This document shows, piece after piece, positions 1 to 5,574 of a stretch of 6,520 nt of DNA (position 1 is the stretch's first letter; the number at the start of each line of letters is the position of its first letter). This DNA is from Clostridia bacterium (GTDB lineage Bacteria > Bacillota_E > SLMV01 > PUMD01), in the NCBI GenBank assembly GCA_003563755.1, contig PWUB01000171.1, forward strand, positions 1 to 6,520, written 5' to 3'. Under the pieces are notes generated by a model. That model ran no database searches and was not told the origin of the DNA. It saw nothing but the letters and a program-made list of their open reading frames with translations. Both the position numbers and the translations under genes were made by a program.

Positions 1-1224
1 GTGACGGCCGAAGATGTCGAGTTCTTCCTGCGGGTTCTGCTGCATCCCGACTACACCGGGGTCGACCCGGGCGATGAGTTCGATTTCGTGCACGGAGTCG
101 AGTCGTACCGAACGGGGGAGGCCGGTGTTATCGCTGGTGTCAGTGTCGAGGGTGAAAGAACCATCCGGTTCCGGGTTGATCCCGGGGGCGGGATCTGGAA
201 CCTGGTGTTCCTGACGCCCGCACCCGTTCACCTGCACGGAGGGGTGGACCCCGCGGACCTGGAGGATGCCCTGCGGGGGGAGCCGCCCGTCGGCTGTGGT
301 CCCTACGAGTTCGAAGGTGCCGACGAAGAGGAGCACGGTACCCTGGTCACGCTCACCCGATTCGAGGATTTTCCCCTGGTTGATGAGGACTACGGGGATG
401 ACTCCCGCCACCTGCAGATACTGGTTACCACTGACGCGGAGGCCTTCTGCAGCGAGGAACACCATGCCCTGTATGTTCCCGGCCGCAGCGCCCCTGATGA
501 GGTGGAGGGCTTCCGACAGGTGGTTCTCCCGGCACAAGGATTCGAGTATCTCGGACTGAACCTGAGAAACCCCTTCCTGGTCCACCCAGAGGTCAGACGG
601 GCCATAGCGATGGCCGTTGACCGGTCCGCCAGGGCCGAGGACATGTTCGGCGGCAGGTGGCAGTCGGTTGCAGGCCCGGTCCCCTGGGAGATGACCGAAG
701 TGCTCAGCCACGACCCAGCGGAGGCGCAGCGTGTATTGTCTGACGCCGGCTTCCTTCCGGACGACGAAGGAACCCTCCGTTGTCCCGAGGGAGAGGCGGT
801 TCGCCTGCGCCTTGCCTATCCTGCTGCAGATGAGGGTCGACGGAGAACGGCCTCGGGTATCGCCCTAGACCTCGCCGGACTCGGCATGGATATCACGCCT
901 GTGCCCGTACAGCGGGATCTATTCATCTACAACATATTCGGTAGGCACCGCTTTGACATGTACCTGTTGGCCATGCCCTGGCGGATGTCCACCTCTCCCG
1001 CCACCTGGAGCGGCGACAATGCCTGGGGCTATGAAGGTCTCGAGGAATCGCCCCCTGAGGTGTCTTGGGCCCGTGTCGTGGTCGAGGATGTGCCCGTCGT
1101 CTTCCTCTTCGCCCCCCAGGTGGTGCTATTTGCAGCCGATGACATAAACTACCCGGATGTCTCGGGGATTCCTCCGCTGGGAGATCTTTTTCTCTGGAAA
1201 TGGGATGGGGAAGCAGGGAACTAG
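1..1224 (+). CDS. Peptide ABC transporter solute-binding protein, family 5 (5'-partial)
   Basis: This is the extracytoplasmic binding protein of an Opp/Dpp-type peptide or nickel importer (SBP_bac_5 family), which captures substrate and delivers it to the membrane complex. The GTG at base 1 is read as an internal Val, because V-T-A-E-D-V matches the family's internal L/VTAEDV motif. The signal peptide, lipobox and roughly the first 100 residues therefore lie before the window. Visible landmarks, counted from base 1, are DFVHGVESYRTGEAGVIAGV (28-47), GCGPYEFEG (98-106, the family's GTGPY), the hinge-like block YLGLNLRNPF...VRRAIAMAVDR (183-208), and DPAEAQRVLSDAGF (238-251). The family assignment is secure but the substrate cannot be read. 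The segment between FDMYLLAMPW (318-327) and VEDVPVVFLF (361-370) looks about 25 residues shorter than in typical members. Two ATPase genes follow after a 102-bp gap. Confidence 0.9.
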   Translation: MTAEDVEFFLRVLLHPDYTGVDPGDEFDFVHGVESYRTGEAGVIAGVSVEGERTIRFRVDPGGGIWNLVFLTPAPVHLHGGVDPADLEDALRGEPPVGCGPYEFEGADEEEHGTLVTLTRFEDFPLVDEDYGDDSRHLQILVTTDAEAFCSEEHHALYVPGRSAPDEVEGFRQVVLPAQGFEYLGLNLRNPFLVHPEVRRAIAMAVDRSARAEDMFGGRWQSVAGPVPWEMTEVLSHDPAEAQRVLSDAGFLPDDEGTLRCPEGEAVRLRLAYPAADEGRRRTASGIALDLAGLGMDITPVPVQRDLFIYNIFGRHRFDMYLLAMPWRMSTSPATWSGDNAWGYEGLEESPPEVSWARVVVEDVPVVFLFAPQVVLFAADDINYPDVSGIPPLGDLFLWKWDGEAGN

Positions 1225-1251
1225 GAATCGATGAATAATATGTACTATAAT
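1222..1251 (+). promoter_or_regulatory. Candidate promoter for the oppD-oppF pair
   Basis: A perfect TATAAT (1246-1251) lies in a short AT-rich island just after the binding-protein stop codon. With an 18-bp spacer the -35 would be TAGGAA (1222-1227), a weak 3/6 match to TTGACA that overlaps the stop codon. The predicted start near 1258 would leave a leader of about 70 nt before oppD. The -10 is strong and the -35 weak, so this could be an internal promoter or chance AT-richness. Confidence 0.4.
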
Positions 1252-1315
1252 GTTGCGTAGGTGTAAGCAAATATCTCTGGATACGATACAGGCCTATCTA
1301 TGGGTAAGGAAGAAT

Positions 1316-1324
1316 GGGGTGATT
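1316..1324 (+). promoter_or_regulatory. Shine-Dalgarno that places the oppD start at GTG 1327
   Basis: GGGGTGATT pairs with the 16S tail (ideal GGAGGTGATT) and sits just before GTG 1327. The in-frame ATG at 1300 has no purine-rich site upstream. The same GGGGTGATT occurs before the gatC TTG start at 3757-3765, which supports its use as a strong ribosome-binding site here. Confidence 0.65.
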
Positions 1325-1326
1325 GT

Positions 1327-2316
1327 GTGTCGGATGCTCTAGTCAAGGTAGAGAACCTGCGGACCTATTTCTACACAGAAGACGGTGAGGTTCCGGCGGT
1401 TGATGGCGGGGACTTTTACATCAACCGCGGTGAGACGCTCGGTGTGGTGGGCGAGAGCGGTTGCGGCAAGAGCGTGACTGCTCTGTCCATAATGCGTCTC
1501 ATTCCCGACCCGCCAGGCAAGATCCTTGAAGGCACCAGCATTCAGTTCGAAGGCGAGGAACTGTTGACCAAGCGCGAATCAGACATGCGGAAGATTCGCG
1601 GTAACGACATATCAATGATTTTCCAGGAACCCATGACCTCGCTGAATCCCGTGTACACGTGTGGTGATCAGATAATGGAGGCCATCATCCTCCACCAGGG
1701 CCTTTCCGAGCGGGAGGCACGTTCCCAGGCGATCGAGATGCTGACATTGGTGGGTATTCCTGATCCGGACAAGAGGGTCGATGAGTATCCCCACCAGCTG
1801 TCGGGTGGTATGCGTCAGCGGGTCATGATCGCGATGGCCCTCTCGTGCAACCCCAAGCTCCTCATAGCTGACGAGCCGACCACTGCCCTTGATGTGACCA
1901 TTCAGGCGCAGATCCTCGAGCTCATGAAGAGTCTGAAGGATGAACTGGGCATGGCCATCATGCTGATCACTCACGACCTGGGCGTCATAGCCGAGATGGC
2001 GGAGCGGGTGGTTGTTATGTATGCCGGCAAGATCGTCGAGGAAGGCAACGTCTTCGACATCTTCGGGGATCCTCAGCATCCCTACACCGAGGGCCTTTTG
2101 AATTCCATCCCCAGGCTGGACCGGGCGGGTGGACGCCTGCACGTCATCGAGGGAGTCGTTCCCAATCCCCTCAACATGCCGGTTGGATGCTACTTCAACC
2201 CGCGCTGCCCCTACGCGATGGACGTGTGTCGTTCAAAGCAGCCGGATCTGCTAGAGGCTGATGGACGTCGCGTGGCCTGCTGGCTGCATGATGAAGACCG
2301 AGAGGGGGTGGCGTAA
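1327..2316 (+). CDS. oppD: Oligopeptide/dipeptide ABC transporter ATP-binding protein, OppD/DppD type
   Basis: This is one of the two cytoplasmic ATPases that power a peptide importer. Numbered from GTG 1327 (329 aa): Walker A GESGCGKS at 42-49, Q-loop Gln100 in [11 protein letters not shown], signature LSGGMRQR at 158-165, Walker B LLIADEP at 178-184, D-loop ALD at 187-189 and switch His216. The C-terminal oligopeptide domain ([12 protein letters not shown], 251-262) ends with Cys288, Cys294, Cys301 and Cys318, the pattern shown in DppD relatives to hold a 4Fe-4S cluster. GTG 1327 is chosen over ATG 1300 because it has a strong ribosome-binding site, and [15 protein letters not shown] begins as family members usually do. 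The upstream start would add nine unfamiliar residues (MGKEEWGDC). The gene abuts the oppF-like gene with no gap. OppD and DppD cannot be separated by sequence alone. Confidence 0.93.
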   Translation: MSDALVKVENLRTYFYTEDGEVPAVDGGDFYINRGETLGVVGESGCGKSVTALSIMRLIPDPPGKILEGTSIQFEGEELLTKRESDMRKIRGNDISMIFQEPMTSLNPVYTCGDQIMEAIILHQGLSEREARSQAIEMLTLVGIPDPDKRVDEYPHQLSGGMRQRVMIAMALSCNPKLLIADEPTTALDVTIQAQILELMKSLKDELGMAIMLITHDLGVIAEMAERVVVMYAGKIVEEGNVFDIFGDPQHPYTEGLLNSIPRLDRAGGRLHVIEGVVPNPLNMPVGCYFNPRCPYAMDVCRSKQPDLLEADGRRVACWLHDEDREGVA

Positions 2317-3351
2317 ATGGCACAGCCCGCAGCTGAGACCGTCAAGGACGATGCCCGGGCCAGCGTAGGAGACATTCAGGAGGACCTGGTGGTAGTTCGC
2401 AACCTCAAGAAGTACTTCCCGGTCACCGGCGGCATATTTTCCCGCATCACGGGGTGGATCAAGGCCGTCGATGATGTGAGCTTCAGCATCAAGCCCGGAG
2501 AGACACTGGGCCTGGTGGGCGAGAGTGGCTGCGGTAAGACCACCACCGGGCGCGTGCTTCTGCGCCTCCTCGAGCCGACGGAGGGAGACGTTTTCTTCGA
2601 GGGCAACGAAGTCTTCGAACTGGGCCGAGAGGAACTCCGGAGACTGCGCCGCGATATGCAGATCGTTTTCCAGGATCCCTATGCGTCGCTGAACCCGAGG
2701 ATGACGGTCGGGGACATCATCGGTGAGCCCCTGGAGATTCACAACGTTGCCCGCGGTAAGGAAAAAGAGAACCGGGTTCGCGAGCTCCTGGAGACCGTCG
2801 GTCTCAGTGCGCTGCACGCCCGCCGCTACCCTCATGAGTTCTCGGGTGGACAGCGCCAGCGCATCGGTGTGGCACGGGCCCTGGCCCTTAACCCGAAGCT
2901 GATAGTGTGCGACGAGCCGGTATCCGCTCTCGACGTTTCGATTCAGTCGCAGGTCTTGAACCTCCTTGAGGATCTCCAGGAGGAGTTTGACCTTACCTAC
3001 CTGTTTATCGCCCACGATCTGAGCGTGGTGCGCCACATCAGTGATCGTGTCGCGGTGATGTATCTCGGGCAGCTGGTGGAGATCGCCGACGAGGATGAGC
3101 TGTACGAAAACCCCATGCATCCCTATACAGAGGCACTGCTGTCGGCCATTCCGATCGCGGATCCGCAGATTCAGCAGGGACGCGAGCGAATCGTCCTCAA
3201 GGGCGATGTTCCCAGTCCGGCTAACCCGCCGAGCGGCTGCCACTTCAGGACCCGCTGCATGCATGCCATGGACCGCTGCTCGGAGACTAAACCGCCGCTG
3301 GTTGATTATTCCGGCGGGGAGCACTACGCGGCCTGCTGGCTGCATGAGTAA
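2317..3351 (+). CDS. oppF: Oligopeptide/dipeptide ABC transporter ATP-binding protein, OppF/DppF type
   Basis: This is the second ATPase of the importer, expected to pair with the OppD-like subunit to form two ATP sites. Of 344 residues, the first 22 or so are a polar extension before [17 protein letters not shown], the usual OppF opening. Motifs are Walker A GESGCGKT at 68-75, Q-loop Gln119 in [11 protein letters not shown], signature FSGGQRQR at 175-182, Walker B LIVCDEP at 195-201, ALD at 204-206 and His233. The C-terminal domain has [12 protein letters not shown] (268-279) and Cys308, Cys314, Cys321 and Cys340, a four-cysteine set matching the 4Fe-4S-binding pattern of the family. ATG 2317 follows the oppD stop directly, with GAGGGGGTG at 2302-2310 as ribosome-binding site inside the end of oppD. 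Translation of the pair is therefore probably coupled. All catalytic residues are intact; substrate is unknown. Confidence 0.94.
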   Translation: MAQPAAETVKDDARASVGDIQEDLVVVRNLKKYFPVTGGIFSRITGWIKAVDDVSFSIKPGETLGLVGESGCGKTTTGRVLLRLLEPTEGDVFFEGNEVFELGREELRRLRRDMQIVFQDPYASLNPRMTVGDIIGEPLEIHNVARGKEKENRVRELLETVGLSALHARRYPHEFSGGQRQRIGVARALALNPKLIVCDEPVSALDVSIQSQVLNLLEDLQEEFDLTYLFIAHDLSVVRHISDRVAVMYLGQLVEIADEDELYENPMHPYTEALLSAIPIADPQIQQGRERIVLKGDVPSPANPPSGCHFRTRCMHAMDRCSETKPPLVDYSGGEHYAACWLHE

Positions 3352-3376
3352 ACCGGTGACAGATTCTTCTTACCTT

Positions 3377-3405
3377 GAGCCGGGGCGAGTTCACTCGCCC
3401 CGGCT
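3377..3405. terminator. Perfect 14-bp inverted repeat after oppF, probable terminator hairpin
   Basis: The arms GAGCCGGGGCGAGT (3377-3390) and ACTCGCCCCGGCTC (3392-3405, sharing one central base step with the loop) are complementary, giving a very GC-rich hairpin with a tight loop. It lies 25 bp after the oppF stop, where a transcript end is expected. No T-run follows on either strand, so it is not a canonical Rho-independent terminator. It may act as a U-less terminator or as a 3'-end stabiliser. Confidence 0.55.
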
Positions 3406-3472
3406 CCGCACTCGCCGGCACCTGTAGTCCTGCACTCAACTGCTCCGCCATCAATCTACTTATCTCCTTTAG

Positions 3473-3663
3473 GCCCATGGTGATGGCTGTGGGCATTGTC
3501 GTGGCCGAACTCACCTCCGAGGTCATGTGAGAGGGCGAACAGCCTGACTGAATGAAGCCGGGGATGACGGGTCGTTGTGAGAGGTCCTTGCGCGGTGCTG
3601 CATTGCATGACCGCCCGGGTGTCGGCTTCGGTCTTCAGTCTGGGTGTTCGTGAGACCATGGGC
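3473..3663. ncRNA. Candidate structured RNA element of unknown class
   Basis: No convincing gene lies here, but the sequence folds on itself over long range. GCCCATGGT (3473-3481) is complementary to ACCATGGGC (3655-3663). Inside, 3536-3552 pairs in register with 3634-3650 at 15 of 17 positions (CGAACA/TGTTCG, CC/GG, GACTGAA/TTCAGTC, with two single mismatches). A 1x4 internal loop follows, then GAAGCCG/CGGCTTC (3554-3560 with 3623-3629). A side hairpin CTCAC/GTGAG (3510-3514 with 3527-3531) fills the 5' part, and GCGGT/ACCGC (3592-3596 with 3610-3614) could form near the tip. I recognise no tRNA, SRP RNA, RNase P, tmRNA, T-box or riboswitch motif. Strand is undetermined. It could also be a remnant of a short inverted-repeat element, but no target-site duplication is visible. 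Confidence 0.3.
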
Positions 3664-3688
3664 ACCTACCGTCGCGGCCTTGCCCTGA

Positions 3689-3718
3689 TTGGAATATGGA
3701 TTGTGTTGACAGTATAAT
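3689..3718 (+). promoter_or_regulatory. Promoter for the gatCAB operon
   Basis: A consensus -10 TATAAT (3713-3718) is preceded, with an 18-bp spacer, by TTGGAA (3689-3694), a 4/6 match to the -35 consensus. Transcription would start near 3725, giving a leader of about 45 nt before gatC. A perfect TTGACA (3706-3711) lies one base before the TATAAT, too close to serve as its -35, and has no good -10 of its own 16-18 bp downstream (GCAGAT at 3729 is weak). Confidence 0.6.
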
Positions 3719-3739
3719 CGTAAGTGTCGCAGATGTCCG
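3711..3739 (-). promoter_or_regulatory. Possible opposing promoter reading into the structured element
   Basis: On the minus strand, CGGACA (complement of 3734-3739, 4/6 to TTGACA) and TATACT (complement of 3711-3716, 5/6 to TATAAT) are spaced by 17 bp. Transcription would begin near 3704 and run through the inverted-repeat region toward oppF. It overlaps the gat promoter almost completely. The AT-rich sequence makes a chance match plausible. Confidence 0.25.
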
Positions 3740-3756
3740 ATAATCTGAATGCGAAC

Positions 3757-3766
3757 GGGGTGATTT
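3757..3766 (+). promoter_or_regulatory. Shine-Dalgarno for the gatC TTG start
   Basis: GGGGTGATTT is strongly complementary to the 16S rRNA tail and ends 4 nt before TTG 3771 (10 nt measured from the GGGG core). No ATG or GTG in frame gives the full conserved GatC N-terminus, so this site decides the TTG start. Confidence 0.75.
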
Positions 3767-3770
3767 CCTC

Positions 3771-4091
3771 TTGAAGCTCAGCGAAGAGCAGGTGCAGATG
3801 GTCGCGGCGTTGGCTCACCTGCGGTTGTTCGATGAAGAGGTCAGCGGCCTTCAGGACGACCTGGCTTCCATTCTGGAGTACGTGGAGCGTCTGGACGAGC
3901 TCGACCTGGAAGAAGTACCTCCTATGTACAGTCCGACCGCCGCCCGTGAGAACGTCTGGCGCGAGGATGTGGTGCGGGATGCGAGGGTCACCGCAGCCTT
4001 TTTGGAGGGTGCCCCCGATGTCGAGGGCTCTCATGTCAGGGTCCCGAGGGTAGTGGATACTCGAGCGGCCGAGGAACAAGAGCATGAATGA
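3771..4091 (+). CDS. gatC: Aspartyl/glutamyl-tRNA amidotransferase subunit C (GatC)
   Basis: GatC is the small subunit of the GatCAB tRNA-dependent amidotransferase. It wraps around the GatA-GatB interface and stabilises the complex; it has no catalytic site. The product has 106 residues, slightly above the usual 95-100. It opens with KLSEEQVQMVAALAHLRLFDEEV (2-24), continues with the helix LASILEYVERLDELDLEEVPP (31-51), then the conserved NVWREDVVR block (61-69), and ends near HVRVPRVVD (87-95). About 11 acidic residues follow as a tail that also encodes the overlap with gatA. The start is TTG, fixed by a strong ribosome-binding site and by the conserved N-terminus. The gene is the first of gatC-gatA-gatB and has its own promoter upstream. 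Confidence 0.94.
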   Translation: MKLSEEQVQMVAALAHLRLFDEEVSGLQDDLASILEYVERLDELDLEEVPPMYSPTAARENVWREDVVRDARVTAAFLEGAPDVEGSHVRVPRVVDTRAAEEQEHE

Positions 4092-5574
4092 CCTCAGGTG
4101 GCTGAGCGCACGAGAAATTTGCCGACTGGTCAGGGGCGGAGAGGTCACACGTCGGGAGGTTCTCGAAGCGGCTCTCCGCACCATAGATGATAGCGATGAC
4201 GATGTGGGGTGCTTTCTGTACGTGAACTCCCAGAGGGCTCTCGCCGAGTCCGATGATGCCGATGCCGGTGAGGGCGAACGCGGTGCCCTGGACGGTGTTC
4301 CCGTCGCCTTCAAGGACAACATATGCACGCAGCAGATGCCCACCACGTGTGCATCAGCAATGCTTGCATCCTATCATCCACTCTACAGCGCCACGGCGGT
4401 GGAGGCCCTGGAGGAGGCGGGCGCCATCTCCGTCGGAAAGACCAACATGGATGAGTTCGCCATGGGGTCCTCGACCGAGAGTTCTTCGGTGCAGCTTACC
4501 CGCAATCCGTGGGATCCGGACCGGGTGCCCGGTGGGTCAAGCGGTGGATCCACGGCCGCGGTGGCAGCGGGTCAGGTGCCTGTGGCCCTGGGCTCTGACA
4601 CCGGCGGATCCATACGGCAGCCGGCAGCTTTCTGCGGCGTGGTGGGAATGAAGCCGACGTACGGTGCCGTATCACGTTACGGTCTGATCGCCTTCGCCTC
4701 GTCGCTGGATCAGATCGGGCCGATCACCCGCGATGTTGTGGATTGTGCTGCGGTGATGGATGTCCTCGTGGGCGACGATCCCTCCGACAGCACGTCCGTT
4801 TCACATCCCGACGCCGGAGGATTCCTGCAGGCCGTTGAGCAGGCGGGGGATGATCTGCGCGGAGTGAGAATCGGCCTGCCCCAGGAGTACCTGGATGAGG
4901 GGATAGACCCTGGGGTCCGCCGCGTGGTCCTGGATGCTGCCGAGACGTTCTCCCAACTGGGCGCATCCGTGCAGGAGTGCTCCCTGCCCAGCACCGGTTA
5001 CGCGCTGCCGGCATATTACATCATCTCCTCCGCGGAAGCATCCTCGAACCTGGCGCGTTTCGACGGCGTCCGCTACGGACTCCGCGAGACGGGAGCCGAG
5101 ATGATGGATATCTATCGCAACACCCGCGGGACCGGATTCGGAAGCGAGGTCAAGCGGCGCATCATGCTCGGTACCTTCGTGTTGAGCGCCGGCTTTTACG
5201 AGGCATACTACGTCAAGGCAGCCCGGGCGCGGGCCCTGATGGTACGGGAGATGCTCGATGCGTTCGAGCAGTTCGACCTGCTCCTCGCACCGACGGGACC
5301 CACCGTGGCTTTCGCCGTGGGAGCCAGGTCCGATGACCCCTTGTCCATGTACATGGCCGACGTATGCACGATTCCGGCGAATCTCGCAGGCATTCCGGCG
5401 GTGTCCATTCCCGGGGGCTTCTCAGAGGGCATGCCCGTCGGTGTACAGCTCATGGGACCACGATTCGGGGATGCCCGGGTTCTTGCAGCGGCGGGGGCTT
5501 TCCAAAGGGCGACGGATCACCATCTTGTTAGGCCGCCGTTGGCGGATCCCGCCGGAGGGAGTGAGTCGATGTGA
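4084..5574 (+). CDS. gatA: Aspartyl/glutamyl-tRNA amidotransferase subunit A (GatA)
   Basis: GatA is the glutaminase subunit. It hydrolyses glutamine and passes ammonia through a channel to GatB, which amidates Glu-tRNA(Gln) and/or Asp-tRNA(Asn). The 496-residue length fits the family (about 480-500). The amidase-signature Ser-cisSer-Lys triad is intact: Lys77 in VAFKDNI, Ser152 in PGGSSGGS, and nucleophile Ser176 in SDTGGSIRQPAAFCG. These sit at a constant offset of two from the Staphylococcus aureus GatA residues as I recall them (79, 154, 178). Other hallmarks are TTCASAML (87-94), NMDEFAMGSSTESS (121-134) and MKPTYGAVSRYGL (189-201). ATG 4084 has GAGGAA at 4071-4076 with 7-nt spacing. It overlaps the end of gatC by 8 bp, and its stop overlaps the gatB start by 4 bp, both suggesting translational coupling. 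Confidence 0.97.
   Translation: MNDLRWLSAREICRLVRGGEVTRREVLEAALRTIDDSDDDVGCFLYVNSQRALAESDDADAGEGERGALDGVPVAFKDNICTQQMPTTCASAMLASYHPLYSATAVEALEEAGAISVGKTNMDEFAMGSSTESSSVQLTRNPWDPDRVPGGSSGGSTAAVAAGQVPVALGSDTGGSIRQPAAFCGVVGMKPTYGAVSRYGLIAFASSLDQIGPITRDVVDCAAVMDVLVGDDPSDSTSVSHPDAGGFLQAVEQAGDDLRGVRIGLPQEYLDEGIDPGVRRVVLDAAETFSQLGASVQECSLPSTGYALPAYYIISSAEASSNLARFDGVRYGLRETGAEMMDIYRNTRGTGFGSEVKRRIMLGTFVLSAGFYEAYYVKAARARALMVREMLDAFEQFDLLLAPTGPTVAFAVGARSDDPLSMYMADVCTIPANLAGIPAVSIPGGFSEGMPVGVQLMGPRFGDARVLAAAGAFQRATDHHLVRPPLADPAGGSESM

Noticed and set aside
1..3. GTG at the first base as a true start of the binding protein
   Set aside because: It falls in the internal VTAEDV motif of the family, so the gene starts upstream of the window.
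1612..2142. 176-codon minus-strand open frame opposite oppD
   Set aside because: Exact antisense shadow of conserved ATPase motifs with no recognisable domain.
2251..3345. 364-codon open frame on the minus strand opposite oppF
   Set aside because: The plus strand encodes a complete ABC ATPase with every motif; the antisense product resembles no family I know, and long antisense frames are common in GC-rich genes.
3473..3663. Miniature transposable element with 9-bp terminal inverted repeats
   Set aside because: No target-site duplication flanks the ends, and the main pairing is internal rather than terminal; only a multi-copy finding would revive this.
3456..3665. 69-codon minus-strand frame in the intergenic gap, ending in a His-rich tail
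   Set aside because: No recognisable domain or clear ribosome-binding site, and it coincides with the inverted-repeat structure, which better explains the sequence; a small protein is not fully excluded.
3352..3770. tRNA, T-box, CRISPR or known riboswitch in the oppF-gatC gap
   Set aside because: No T-loop GGTTCGA-type motif, no T-box AGGGTGGNACCGCG, no regularly spaced repeats and no riboswitch core I could recognise.
3666..4346. 226-codon minus-strand open frame spanning gatC and the gatA start
   Set aside because: Lies opposite conserved GatC and GatA sequence and across the gat promoter; composition looks like a shadow.
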